Part shown: in pieces, positions 52,966 through 62,073 of the stretch
How positions within the stretch are numbered: position 1 is the stretch's first letter
How the letters are laid out: the number at the start of each line of letters is the position of its first letter
Source: an uncultured Lachnospiraceae bacterium
Lineage (GTDB): Bacteria; Bacillota; Clostridia; Lachnospirales; Lachnospiraceae
Reading direction: 5' to 3'
Length of the DNA: 64,000 nucleotides
NCBI GenBank assembly: GCA_900553355.1
Contig: USDK01000003.1
Location: 1 to 64,000 of the forward strand
Notes under the pieces: generated by a model
Seen by the model: only the letters and a program-made list of their open reading frames with translations
Database searches by the model: none
Told to the model about the DNA's origin: nothing
Position numbers and translations under genes: made by a program

Positions 52966-53667
52966 GTGTTTCAGCGTATTGCATCGGCGATTGTGTCAGA
53001 TGTAAAAAGAGTATTTACCCCACAGACGGTCGTCTGTATTGTGATCGGTACAGCCATCGCCTCTTTCGGTCTTCACAATGTCCATCAGAGGACCGGGATC
53101 ACAGAGGGCGGTGTGCTGGGTATGATACTTTTGTTAAATCACTGGTTCGGGATTCCGGCGGCCATTGCCTCGCCGGTGCTGGATCTTATTTGTTATTTTG
53201 CGGCCTTCCGTCTGCTTGGAAAAGACTTTCTGAAGACATCGGCATTTGCAAGTGTGTGTCTGGCCGGCTGGTTCTTTTTGTGGGAACGGCTGCCATATCT
53301 TTTCCCTGATCTTTCTGGGCATCCGCTGGCAGCGTCCATTGCAGGAGCCATGTTTATCGGAGTGGGCGTGGGGCTTGTGGTACGGAGAGGCGCCTCTTCC
53401 GGAGGGGACGATGCTCTGGCGATGGCCATCCAGAAAGCAGCAGGATGCAGGATTGCAGCGGCATATCTTTTCACAGATCTGACGGTTCTTTTGCTGTCCT
53501 TAAGTTATATCCCGCTCCGGCAGATCATCTTTTCCCTGATCACGGTGACCCTGTCTTCGACCCTTCTTGATCTGGTCAAAAGCGTATCGATGAAAGATCT
53601 GTCAGGAAGCCTTGGATTGAGAGCGGCTAAGGATGATGATCGCAGCTGTGGTAAGGATCAGGCCTGA
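52966..53667 (+). CDS. YitT-family membrane protein
   Basis: 233 residues from GTG 52966 (AGGAGG 10 nt upstream; TTG 52957 is too close). About five to six helices with the YitT/DUF161 pattern: IGTAIASFGLHNVH, TEGGVLGMILLLNHWFGI and RRGASSGGDDALAMAI. Function is unknown. It lacks the usual C-terminal DUF2179 domain. The 3' end overlaps the convergent EamA gene by 66 bp. Confidence 0.82.
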   Translation: MFQRIASAIVSDVKRVFTPQTVVCIVIGTAIASFGLHNVHQRTGITEGGVLGMILLLNHWFGIPAAIASPVLDLICYFAAFRLLGKDFLKTSAFASVCLAGWFFLWERLPYLFPDLSGHPLAASIAGAMFIGVGVGLVVRRGASSGGDDALAMAIQKAAGCRIAAAYLFTDLTVLLLSLSYIPLRQIIFSLITVTLSSTLLDLVKSVSMKDLSGSLGLRAAKDDDRSCGKDQA

Positions 53668-54519
53668 TATGGACAAAAGGGTCGGCTGTTCAGAAAAGAA
53701 CAGAAAGCCGAACAGCATGGCGGCAGCAGGTTCGCTGGCCGCCAGGATGGAAGCGGTACCCGCATCGATAAAACTTAAGGATGTGGTGTAAAAGACGTAG
53801 GATAAAGTGGAGGTGACCAGGGAATGGAGGAGCATAAACCAGGGCATCCAGGGCCATCCCTTTTCAATCGTGCTGCCGATACAGGCCCAGTCTGTTCCAG
53901 GAACCAGAAGGATCAGTGAGGAGACCAGGCAGTAGAAGGTGATGGTCAGAGCGTGATAGCCCTTTTTCATGGCAGCTTTGCTGAAAATGCTGTAAAGTGC
54001 ATAGAAAAAAGCAGACCCGATCCCACAGATAACGGCAATGGGGGAAAGAGATGTCCCGGAGACATTTTCCAGAACACCGCTGACCAGGACACAGCCCATC
54101 AGGGCGGCGGCCATACAGACTCCTTTCTGTATGGTCATTTTTTCGTGAAAAAACAGGATAGAAAAGGTTACGACAAACAAAGGGGACATGCTAAGAAGCA
54201 CGGATGCCAGGGCCAGGGTTCCATGCTTGATCGCTTCGTTATAGGTCAGGTTGATGCCAAACATTCCCAGGATTCCTCCGCCCAGAAAGACCCAGAGATC
54301 CCGGAGTTTTATTTTCAGCAGAGACCGGTCATAGAGAAAGAGACCCACGCCCAGCAAAGTGACAGATACGATGATCCGGGTAAAGAGCATGGTAAAATTG
54401 TCCATACCCAGGGAATCGAAGGTGCGGACAAAGACGCCGCCGGATCCCCACATGATACCGGAGAGGACCGGCATGACCAGAATCAGTTTTGTTTTCAGAG
54501 AGTAAGTATTTTGTGACAT
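53602..54519 (-). CDS. EamA/DMT-family transporter
   Basis: 305 residues, ten predicted helices in two EamA repeats (VLSGIMWGSGGVFVRTF, then AVICGIGSAFFYALYSIFSKAAMKKG). Metabolite or drug exporter; substrate unknown. ATG 54519 is chosen because AGGAAA lies upstream; the frame extends to 54549. Its C-terminus overlaps YitT tail-to-tail. Confidence 0.87.
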   Translation of the reverse strand: MSQNTYSLKTKLILVMPVLSGIMWGSGGVFVRTFDSLGMDNFTMLFTRIIVSVTLLGVGLFLYDRSLLKIKLRDLWVFLGGGILGMFGINLTYNEAIKHGTLALASVLLSMSPLFVVTFSILFFHEKMTIQKGVCMAAALMGCVLVSGVLENVSGTSLSPIAVICGIGSAFFYALYSIFSKAAMKKGYHALTITFYCLVSSLILLVPGTDWACIGSTIEKGWPWMPWFMLLHSLVTSTLSYVFYTTSLSFIDAGTASILAASEPAAAMLFGFLFFSEQPTLLSISGLILTTAAIIILSRSQSKAS

Positions 54520-54551
54520 TATATTTCCTGCTTTCTTTTGTGACTGCATTT

Positions 54552-54581
54552 ATGATAGCATTGACAGCAGGGAATATGCAA
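54552..54581 (-). promoter_or_regulatory. Promoter of the EamA gene
   Basis: Minus strand: TTGCAT (54581-54576), 18-bp spacer, TATCAT (54557-54552). Confidence 0.5.
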
Positions 54582-54691
54582 CCGTCAGATATTCAAAATA
54601 ACTATGGATTTGTATTCTGTTTAAGTATTTGATGTAAGAGAAAAATAGTGATACCCTGATATTGAAAGAATTGAGAAAAAGGGGAATTGAC

Positions 54692-55780
54692 ATGGAATAT
54701 CGCATCAATCAGAGAACAAAAGACCGTATCAGTGTAATCGGTATCGGATCCAGCTATTTTTCTGAGATGTCAGAAAAAGAGGCAAGAGAGACACTGGAAC
54801 TGGCCTGTGAAAAGGGCGTTAACTATATTGATATGGCTGCAGCGTCTGTGGAATGCTTTGACTATTATGGCAAAGAACTGGAAAAAGTAAGGGATCAGAT
54901 GCTGTACCAGGTACATTTCGGGGCAGATTATTCTTCCGGAAAATACGGGTGGACGACCCGGAAGGAAGCAGTAAAGCGGTCGGTAGACTGGCAGCTTGGG
55001 AAGCTTCGGACAGACTATATCGATTATGGGTTTATCCACTGCCTGGATGCAGAGTCGGACTGGAATGCCTACCGGGAAAATGGAGTGCTCCAGTATCTGC
55101 TCCAGATGAAGGAACAGGGAGTGGTCCGGCATATCGGGCTTTCTTCTCATACACCAGAGCTGGTAAACCTGGCGTTGGATGAAGGACTGGTAGATATGGT
55201 AATGTTTTCCATTAATCCGGCCTATGACTATAAGAAGGGCGATTATGCCAATGGGACGCCGGATGAGAGGATGGAGCTGTACCGCCGCTGCCAGAGAGAC
55301 GGAGTCGGAATCTCTGTGATGAAGGCGTTCTCCGGAGGACAGCTTCTGGATGAAAGGACCTCACCTCTTGGCAAGGCGCTGACCCAGTATCAGTGTCTTC
55401 AGTATGCCCTGGATAAGCCGGGGGTGCTGACCGTGATTCCGGGAGTGCGTGACAGGAAAGATCTCGAGTATCTTCTGGGCTTTTTGGATGCGCCGGAAGA
55501 AGAGAGGGATTATTCGGTGATCGGGTCGCTGACGAACGAGTCGGAAGGAAAATGTGTATATTGCAATCACTGCCATCCATGTCCGGCAGGACTGGATATC
55601 GCGCTGATCAACAAGTATTATGATCTGGCAAAGGCAGGGGATGCTATGGCAGAAGGGCATTACCGGAAACTGGAAAAGAATGCGTCAGACTGTATCCAGT
55701 GCGGACATTGCAACCGCCGCTGCCCGTTTAAGGTAGATCAGATGAAGAGAATGAAGGAAATCGCAGAATATTTTTCATAG
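54692..55780 (+). CDS. Aldo/keto reductase with C-terminal two-cluster ferredoxin domain
   Basis: 362 residues from ATG 54692 (AGGGG upstream). Residues 1-270 are an AKR-like TIM barrel (YIDMAAASVECFDYYGKEL, DYIDYGFIHCLDAE, VRHIGLSSHTPE). Residues 285-355 hold two 4Fe-4S motifs, CVYCNHCHPCP and CIQCGHCNRRCPF. In place of the classic AKR Tyr the region reads VECFDYYGK. Such proteins are thought to act as electron-transfer reductases in anaerobes; the substrate is unknown. Confidence 0.88.
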   Translation: MEYRINQRTKDRISVIGIGSSYFSEMSEKEARETLELACEKGVNYIDMAAASVECFDYYGKELEKVRDQMLYQVHFGADYSSGKYGWTTRKEAVKRSVDWQLGKLRTDYIDYGFIHCLDAESDWNAYRENGVLQYLLQMKEQGVVRHIGLSSHTPELVNLALDEGLVDMVMFSINPAYDYKKGDYANGTPDERMELYRRCQRDGVGISVMKAFSGGQLLDERTSPLGKALTQYQCLQYALDKPGVLTVIPGVRDRKDLEYLLGFLDAPEEERDYSVIGSLTNESEGKCVYCNHCHPCPAGLDIALINKYYDLAKAGDAMAEGHYRKLEKNASDCIQCGHCNRRCPFKVDQMKRMKEIAEYFS

Positions 55781-55785
55781 ACCGT

Positions 55786-55826
55786 AAAAAAAGCTCCGGC
55801 GTCAGATACTGACGAAGGAGCTTTTT
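55786..55826. terminator. Bidirectional terminator between the aldo/keto reductase and aroA
   Basis: AAAAAAGCTCC (55786-55797) pairs with GGAGCTTTTT (55817-55826), with an inner GTCAG/CTGAC hairpin. A and T tracts on both sides make it work on both strands. Confidence 0.85.
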
Positions 55827-55834
55827 CAGAAGAA

Positions 55835-57136
55835 TTATTTTGTTAATTCAGAGAGTTGGTCAAAGAATCCGGGATAGGAGATATCTACACACTGACTGTT
55901 CAGGATTGAAGTCGGCCCTTCTGCGGCCAGCGCGGCGATGGTAAAGGCCATGGCAATCCGGTGGTCAAAGTGGCTCTGGACAGATGCGCCTGTTAACCTG
56001 CCGGTTCCCCGGATGATCATGCCGTCGTCTGTCGGGGTGATGTCTGCGCCCATGGCATTTAGATTTTCTGTAACAGTATCGATCCGGTTTGTCTCTTTGA
56101 CCTTCAGTTCAGCGGCATCACGTATCACGGTCGTCCCTTCGGCAAGAGCCGCCATGACAGCGATGACAGGTATCTCATCGATCAGTGTAGGGATCAGAGC
56201 CCCCTCGATGGTGGTCCCGTGAAGGGACTGTGGAGTGACCAGGATGTCGGCCATCTCTTCACCACCCTGGACGGAATGGTTCAGGAAGGTGAGTTTGGCG
56301 CCCATTTTCCGGCATACTTCCAGAAAACCGGCTCTGGTCGGGTTGATCCCTGTATTTTTTACGAGGATCCGGGAACCAGGAACCAGAAGTCCTGCGGCGA
56401 TAAAGTAGGCAGCAGACGAGATGTCGCCGGGAACAAGAATCTTCTGTCCGTATAATTCATCACAGGGGCATACGCCTGCCGTGGCAGTTCCGTCTTCGCA
56501 AATGACAGAAGACAGATCTGCGCCGAAGCTTTTCAGCATCAGTTCGGTGTGGTTTCTGGAAAGAGAAGGTTCTGTAACAGAAGCCGGGGTGTCAGCGTAC
56601 AACCCTGCCAGAAGGACTGCGGATTTGACCTGGGCAGAAGCCACAGGCGAAGCATAGTGGATTCCGTGAAGCTGCCCTGGATCAATGCGTAAGGGAGCGC
56701 AGCCGTTATCCTGGATGCTGGAAATGTGTGCGCCCATCTGATTCAGCGGGGTCATGATCCGCCCCATAGGGCGGGAATTTAGAGAATCATCCCCGGAAAG
56801 AATGGAAGGAAAGGGCTGTCCTGCCAGAATACCACTGATCAGCCGGGTAGTAGTCCCACTGTTTCCGGTGTCCAGGATGCCGTCCGGAGCATGAAGCCCG
56901 TGTAAGCCCTGCCCGTGTACAAGAACATGGGTGTCAGATTTTTCGATTTTGATTCCCATTTTCTGGAAACAATGGATGGTGGACAGACAGTCTGCGCCAC
57001 TTAGAAAATGGGAGATTTCTGTAGTCCCTTTTGCGATGGATCCCAGCATAACGGCGCGGTGGGAAATGGATTTGTCACCCGGGATCAGGACTTCTCCTGC
57101 AAGTTTTTTTACTGGATAAATTTCTCTAACGTTCAT
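55835..57136 (-). CDS. aroA: 5-enolpyruvylshikimate-3-phosphate synthase
   Basis: 433 residues from ATG 57136. IPGDKSISHRAVMLG, LDTGNSGTTTRLISG, DDSLNSRPMGRI and ATAGVCPCD regions fit EPSP synthase; the C-terminal FDHRIAMAFTIAAL motif is intact. The Gly in NSGTT is normal; class assignment for glyphosate tolerance was not attempted. It overlaps the tyrA stop by 11 nt, so the two are co-translated. Confidence 0.95.
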   Translation of the reverse strand: MNVREIYPVKKLAGEVLIPGDKSISHRAVMLGSIAKGTTEISHFLSGADCLSTIHCFQKMGIKIEKSDTHVLVHGQGLHGLHAPDGILDTGNSGTTTRLISGILAGQPFPSILSGDDSLNSRPMGRIMTPLNQMGAHISSIQDNGCAPLRIDPGQLHGIHYASPVASAQVKSAVLLAGLYADTPASVTEPSLSRNHTELMLKSFGADLSSVICEDGTATAGVCPCDELYGQKILVPGDISSAAYFIAAGLLVPGSRILVKNTGINPTRAGFLEVCRKMGAKLTFLNHSVQGGEEMADILVTPQSLHGTTIEGALIPTLIDEIPVIAVMAALAEGTTVIRDAAELKVKETNRIDTVTENLNAMGADITPTDDGMIIRGTGRLTGASVQSHFDHRIAMAFTIAALAAEGPTSILNSQCVDISYPGFFDQLSELTK

Positions 57137-58220
57137 ATACAATATACCTGAATTTCTGCAGAAGTCCGGCCGCCTTTTTAGAGGCGGATTCTTCATAGAA
57201 CTCAATCCGCAGAACCCCTTCTTCAAATTCTCGATTGTGGACGATGCCGATATTTTTTATATTAATGCCGCCTGAGGCAAGAATCGTGGCGATCGCAGCG
57301 ATCCCTCCGGCCTCGTCGATGATATCACAGTAGACGGCATAAGCCTTTTTGATCGGGCCTGAGGAAGTATCGGATATGGAATTCCGATAATTCCGGGAGA
57401 TATCAAATAACTGATAAACCCACTGCCCGTCTCCGGAGGAAATATGGTCTCTGGCTGTTTTTAAGGAATCGATGTATGCATCCAGGATTTTCGTAAGATT
57501 CTCCTTGTTTTGCGTACAGATATGCTGCCACATGGTGGGGGAGGAAGAGGCGATCCTGGTCAGATCCTTAAAGCCTCCTGCGGCCAGATTCTTCATCAGT
57601 TCATCCTTGGTATCCGTATCTTTGACCAGTTCCACCAGGCTGGCTGCAATGATATGTGGCAGATGGCTGATCGTGCCGGTCACGTAGTCGTGGGTCGCGG
57701 CATCCAGAAGGATGGGGAGAGCCTTCAGACTCTGGACAAATCCGGAGTAAGCTTCAATCTTTTCCTGTGAGACCTGATCCGTGGGGGTCAGCACGTAGTA
57801 TGCATTTTCCAGAAGCATGGCTTTGGAGTTGGCGTACCCGCTTTTTTCCGAACCGGCCATAGGGTGTCCGCCGATAAAAGAGGCCTCAATGCCCAGGCGC
57901 GATACCTCCTGGTGAATATGAGACTTGACACTTCCCACATCTGTCAGGATGCAGTCTTGATCCAGATAGCGTACCAGCTGTTTTAAATAGGCGCTGTTGC
58001 AGGACACCGGGGCACACAGGAACAGATACCGGCAGTGATAGAAATTGTCATCAATGGTGGTGGCAGCCACGTCAATGACGGATTCCTGGGTGGCCAGGGC
58101 CAGTGTCTCTTTATTCTTATCAAATGCAACGATCTCGATATCCGGATGATACTGACGGATGGCTTTTGCGATGGAACCGCCGATCAGACCAAGACCGATA
58201 AAACCGATTTTTTGTTTCAT
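57126..58220 (-). CDS. tyrA: Prephenate dehydrogenase with ACT domain
   Basis: 364 residues. NAD-binding GLGLIGGS (9-16), catalytic-domain motifs SHLPHIIAASLV and HPMAGSEKSGY, and a C-terminal ACT domain (about 290-364; EAGGIAAIATILASGGINIKN is its first helix region), probably for tyrosine feedback. It precedes aroA in the same transcript. The ribosome binding site (AGGAAG) is 14 nt from the ATG, longer than usual. Confidence 0.93.
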   Translation of the reverse strand: MKQKIGFIGLGLIGGSIAKAIRQYHPDIEIVAFDKNKETLALATQESVIDVAATTIDDNFYHCRYLFLCAPVSCNSAYLKQLVRYLDQDCILTDVGSVKSHIHQEVSRLGIEASFIGGHPMAGSEKSGYANSKAMLLENAYYVLTPTDQVSQEKIEAYSGFVQSLKALPILLDAATHDYVTGTISHLPHIIAASLVELVKDTDTKDELMKNLAAGGFKDLTRIASSSPTMWQHICTQNKENLTKILDAYIDSLKTARDHISSGDGQWVYQLFDISRNYRNSISDTSSGPIKKAYAVYCDIIDEAGGIAAIATILASGGINIKNIGIVHNREFEEGVLRIEFYEESASKKAAGLLQKFRYIVYER

Positions 58221-58263
58221 AATATTAATGAAGTCTTCCTTTCTTTGCCTTTTTACAGGGAAT

Positions 58264-58293
58264 ATTGTACCCTTTCTTTCACGGATTTGTCAA
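58264..58293 (-). promoter_or_regulatory. Promoter of tyrA-aroA
   Basis: Minus strand: TTGACA (58293-58288), 18-bp spacer, TACAAT (58269-58264). Confidence 0.7.
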
Positions 58294-58350
58294 TCCTTTG
58301 CTGCTTTAAAGTGAAAAAGTAACGGTTGTTGTAAATAATGCATAAAAGAG

Positions 58351-58379
58351 TTGTAATGTAGAAGAATTTTTAGTACAAT
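58351..58379 (+). promoter_or_regulatory. Promoter of the EF-G-like gene
   Basis: TTGTAA (58351-58356), 17-bp spacer, TACAAT (58374-58379). Confidence 0.65.
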
Positions 58380-58418
58380 ATACACATGAGATTTTACCAA
58401 ATAAGGAGGCAGCAGAAT

Positions 58419-60497
58419 ATGAAGGTTTACAGAACGGATGAAATTAGAAATGTGGTCCTGCTGGGACATGGCGGATGCGGAAAGACCAGCCTTGTGGAAG
58501 CGATGGCCTATGTATCCGGAGCCACAAATCGTATGGGTAAGGTTACGGACAAAAATACGATCAGCGATTTTGATAAAGAGGAGCAGAAGCGTGAGTTTTC
58601 GATCAGCACTACTCTGGTGCCTATCGAATGGGAGAAAGCCAAGATCAACATTCTGGATACACCGGGATACTTTGATTTCGTCGGAGAAGTAGAAGAAGCG
58701 GTCAGCGTAGCTGACGCAGCTGTCATCGTTGTTTCCGGAAAGGCCGGTGTGGAAGTAGGAACTGAGAAGGCCTGGGAGTTGTGTGATAAGTATAATCTGC
58801 CTCGTATGGTATACGTGACAGAGATGGACGTGGATGATGCAAGCTTCCGTCAGGTGGTGCAGGATCTGACTGACCGCTACGGAAAGGTGATCGCTCCGCA
58901 TTTCCAGCCGATCCGCGAAAATGAAAAGCTGGTAGGATATGTTAACGTCATTAAGAATGCCGGACGCCGTTATACAGGAATCGGCCAGAGAGAGGAATGC
59001 GAGATCCCGGATTACTGTAAGCCGAATCTTGAGATCTACCGTGAGAAGCTTCTGGAGGCTGTTGCAGAGACCAGTGAAGAGTTTATGGAGCGCTATTTTG
59101 CAGGAGAGGAGTTCTCTGTCGAAGAGATCCGTGCAGCCATGAGGACGGAAGTTATGGATGGTGATATCGTGCCGGTGGCTATGGGATCGAATATTCAGGC
59201 ACAGGGGGTTGCCAATCTCCTGTCTGATATCGTCAGATTCTTCCCAAGCCCGGACTGGAGAGAGTGTGCGGGGATCAACCGTAAGACGAATGAGATTTTC
59301 GAGGCGAATTATGATTTTGCAAAGGCAAAGACAGCCTATGTGTTTAAGACGATGGTGGATCCGTTTATCGGAAAGTATTCCTTTATCAAGGTTTGCTCCG
59401 GTGTGCTGAAAGGAGAGGATGTCCTTTATAATGCGGATTCGGAAGCCGATGAAAAGCTTGGCAAGATCTATACAATGATCGGAAATAAACCGGTGGAAGT
59501 CAGCGAACTGTTTGCCGGAGATATCGGAGCAATCGGCAAGCTCGCCAATACAAAGACCGGGGATACCCTGTCTACCAAGACGACGCCGGTACTGTATGGA
59601 AGGACTGAATATTCCAAACCTTATACATATATGAGATATGTGACCAAGAATAAAGGAGATGAGGACAAGGTATCCCAGGCTCTGCAGAAGATGATGGCAG
59701 AGGATGTGACCCTGAAGGCAGTCAATGACAGTGAGAACCGTCAGTCCCTGATCTACGGCATGGGTGACCAGCACCTGGAGATCGCAGTCAGCAAACTTGC
59801 AGAGCGCTATAAGTGTGAAGTGACACTGGAGACTCCGAAGGTTGCTTTCCGCGAGACGATCAAGAAGAAATCCGATGTGGACACCAAGTACAAAAAGCAG
59901 TCCGGCGGACATGGACAGTATGGTCATGTCAAGATGACCTTTGAGCCATCCGGGGATCTGGAGACGCCATATGTATTTGAAGAGACTGTTGTCGGAGGAG
60001 CTGTTCCGAAGAACTACTTCCCGGCAGTGGAAAAGGGACTTCAGGAATCTGTACAGAAGGGACCTCTGGCCGGATATCCGGTAGTCGGTGTGAAGGCAAC
60101 GCTGTACGATGGATCCTATCACCCGGTAGACTCTTCCGAAATGGCCTTCAAGACAGCCACGATCCAGGCATTCAAGAAAGGATTTATGGAGGCAGGACCT
60201 ATTCTTCTGGAACCAATCGCCTCTGTAAAAGTAGTCGTTCCGGACGACTATACCGGAGACGTCATGGGAGATCTGAATAAACGCCGGGGCCGTGTACTGG
60301 GAATGAATCCGATTGCCGGAGGAAAACAGGAGATTGTGGCAGATATCCCGATGACAGGACTGTTCGGATATTGTACGATCTTACGCTCCATGACAGGAGG
60401 AAGAGGAACCTATTCCTATGAGTTCGCCCGGTATGAACAGGCGCCGTCTGACGTGCAGGAAGCAGAGATTAAAAAGCGTGCTGAAGAGGATGCGTAA
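58419..60497 (+). CDS. Elongation factor G paralogue (FusA2-like)
   Basis: 692 residues with all EF-G domains: G domain (1-270), II, III, IV (HGQYGHVKMTFEPSG) and V. GTPase motifs differ from canonical EF-G. G1 is GHGGCGKT (16-23), normal. G3 is DTPGY (80-84), with Tyr where EF-G has the catalytic His (PGH). G4 is TEMD (134-137) in place of NKxD. Neighbours are not ribosomal (no rpsL, rpsG or tuf), so this is not the housekeeping FusA. Starts at ATG 58419 behind AAGGAGG. GTP binding or hydrolysis may be weakened. Confidence 0.9.
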   Translation: MKVYRTDEIRNVVLLGHGGCGKTSLVEAMAYVSGATNRMGKVTDKNTISDFDKEEQKREFSISTTLVPIEWEKAKINILDTPGYFDFVGEVEEAVSVADAAVIVVSGKAGVEVGTEKAWELCDKYNLPRMVYVTEMDVDDASFRQVVQDLTDRYGKVIAPHFQPIRENEKLVGYVNVIKNAGRRYTGIGQREECEIPDYCKPNLEIYREKLLEAVAETSEEFMERYFAGEEFSVEEIRAAMRTEVMDGDIVPVAMGSNIQAQGVANLLSDIVRFFPSPDWRECAGINRKTNEIFEANYDFAKAKTAYVFKTMVDPFIGKYSFIKVCSGVLKGEDVLYNADSEADEKLGKIYTMIGNKPVEVSELFAGDIGAIGKLANTKTGDTLSTKTTPVLYGRTEYSKPYTYMRYVTKNKGDEDKVSQALQKMMAEDVTLKAVNDSENRQSLIYGMGDQHLEIAVSKLAERYKCEVTLETPKVAFRETIKKKSDVDTKYKKQSGGHGQYGHVKMTFEPSGDLETPYVFEETVVGGAVPKNYFPAVEKGLQESVQKGPLAGYPVVGVKATLYDGSYHPVDSSEMAFKTATIQAFKKGFMEAGPILLEPIASVKVVVPDDYTGDVMGDLNKRRGRVLGMNPIAGGKQEIVADIPMTGLFGYCTILRSMTGGRGTYSYEFARYEQAPSDVQEAEIKKRAEEDA

Positions 60498-60542
60498 AAT
60501 CTTTGTAAAGCCCGAATTTTAGCGAAAAATTAATATGTAGAA

Positions 60543-60567
60543 GAAAAGCCCGAAAGGGCTTTTTTTC
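60543..60567 (+). terminator. Terminator of the EF-G-like gene
   Basis: AAAGCCC-gaaa-GGGCTTTTTTTC hairpin and T-run. Confidence 0.85.
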
Positions 60568-60579
60568 TTGAAACAAAAG

Positions 60580-60588
60580 TGCTATAAT
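60580..60588 (+). promoter_or_regulatory. Extended -10 promoter of trkA-trkH
   Basis: TGCTATAAT, an extended -10 with a perfect TATAAT (60583-60588). No -35 is visible because the region is the T-run of the preceding terminator. Transcription would begin near 60595. Confidence 0.55.
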
Positions 60589-60599
60589 CTCTTTACTGT

Positions 60600-60644
60600 G
60601 GGGCAGGGAGCCGTCAAATAACAGAAAGACGCTCTTTTAGCCCC
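60600..60644 (+). other. Structured leader RNA in front of trkA
   Basis: GGGGC (60600-60604) pairs with GCCCC (60640-60644). Inside, GAG pairs with CTC and CGTC (60612-60615) with GACG (60628-60631), with one bulged C, leaving a 12-nt A-rich loop. It does not match the ydaO c-di-AMP riboswitch as I know it. It may be a regulatory hairpin or an RNA-protein site. Confidence 0.4.
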
Positions 60645-60695
60645 GCATTATCAGTTATATCAAATGACTAATTTTATAAAAAAGAGGAAGAAGAG

Positions 60696-62054
60696 ATGAA
60701 AATAGTAATCATTGGAGACGGAAAAGTCGGTCATAAGCTGACGTCTCAGTTATCGGAAGAAGGCTATGACATTATTTTGATCGATCAGAATGAGGGAAAA
60801 CTGAAGGAAGCTCTGAATCAGCTGGATATTTACTGTATTACAGGAAACGGTGTTGATATCGAGGTCCAGAAGCAGGCAGACGTTCCCCATGCGGATCTGG
60901 TGATCGCTTGTGCATCTACAGATGAATTAAACATGTTAAGCTGCCTGATTGCAAGGCGGCTTGGAGCACGGCATACCATTGCCAGAGTCCGCAATCCGCT
61001 GTATTACCGGCAGATCGGGATCCTGAAGGAGGATCTGCACTTAAGCATGGCGGTAAATCCGGAGCTGGCGGCGGCCAATGAGGTGGCCAGAGTCCTTCTG
61101 TTCCCGGCGACCAGCAAGGTGGAGACATTTATGAAGGGGCGTGTAGAGCTGGTAGAGTTCAAATTAAAAGATGACAGCAGGATCATCGGCATGTCCCTGG
61201 CAGAGCTTTACCAAAGATATCAGATCAAGATCCTGGTGTGTGCTGTGAAGAGAGGAGAAGAGGTCTATATTCCGGATGGAGATTTTGTACTGGAGGCAGG
61301 GGATAAGATGCATATTGCAGCCGGCCATCAGGATCTGGAAAGTTTTTTCAAATCCCTGGGGAAAAAGAATGAAAAGGTCAGAAAAGTGCTGATCTGCGGC
61401 GGCGGCCACATGTGCTATTATCTGACGACCCAGCTTTTACAGGCCGGGAGACAGGTCAAGATCATCGAGAAAAATCCGGAACGCTGTGAGGAACTGTGCG
61501 AGATCCTGCCCAAGGCAACGGTGATCTGCGGGGATGCCACCGATCAGGAGCTTCTGATCGAAGAGGGGCTGGATGAATGCAATGCATTCGTAGCGCTGAC
61601 AGGCATGGATGAGGAAAATATTATTCTTGGATTATTTGCCCAGAGCCGGGGGGTGCCAAAGATCGTGGCAAAGGTAAATGAGGATTCTCGTGCGCAGATG
61701 GTGGAAAATATGGGGATCGACAGTATTATTTCCGCAAAAAGTGCCACTGCAGATGAGATTATGAGCTATGTCATCGCCCGGAACAACTCTTACGCAAGCG
61801 CCAATGTTGAGACCATGTATCAGCTGCTGGGAGGCAGAGTCAAAGCGATGGAGTTTATTATAAAGAAAGAATGCGAGATTACCAATGTACCGCTTAAGGA
61901 TCTTCCGACAAAGCGCGATTATCTGATTGCCTGCATCGGACGAAAGCGGAAGGTGATCATCCCCAATGGTAACGACCACCTGGAGGTCGGGGACAGCGTA
62001 GTGGTAGTAACGACCAATCAGATGATCAATAAATTCAGCGATATACTGGCATAG
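60696..62054 (+). CDS. trkA: Trk potassium uptake regulatory subunit
   Basis: 452 residues, two tandem RCK units. The first Rossmann motif is IVIIGDGKVGHKL (residues 3-15); the second, LICGGGHMCYYL (near 232), keeps the glycine pattern. TrkA-C domains lie near 145-220 and 370-452. It binds NAD(H)/ATP and gates the TrkH channel encoded next (20 bp). The 101-nt 5' leader is described separately. Confidence 0.94.
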   Translation: MKIVIIGDGKVGHKLTSQLSEEGYDIILIDQNEGKLKEALNQLDIYCITGNGVDIEVQKQADVPHADLVIACASTDELNMLSCLIARRLGARHTIARVRNPLYYRQIGILKEDLHLSMAVNPELAAANEVARVLLFPATSKVETFMKGRVELVEFKLKDDSRIIGMSLAELYQRYQIKILVCAVKRGEEVYIPDGDFVLEAGDKMHIAAGHQDLESFFKSLGKKNEKVRKVLICGGGHMCYYLTTQLLQAGRQVKIIEKNPERCEELCEILPKATVICGDATDQELLIEEGLDECNAFVALTGMDEENIILGLFAQSRGVPKIVAKVNEDSRAQMVENMGIDSIISAKSATADEIMSYVIARNNSYASANVETMYQLLGGRVKAMEFIIKKECEITNVPLKDLPTKRDYLIACIGRKRKVIIPNGNDHLEVGDSVVVVTTNQMINKFSDILA

Positions 62055-62073
62055 AGGAGACATAAGAAAAGCT

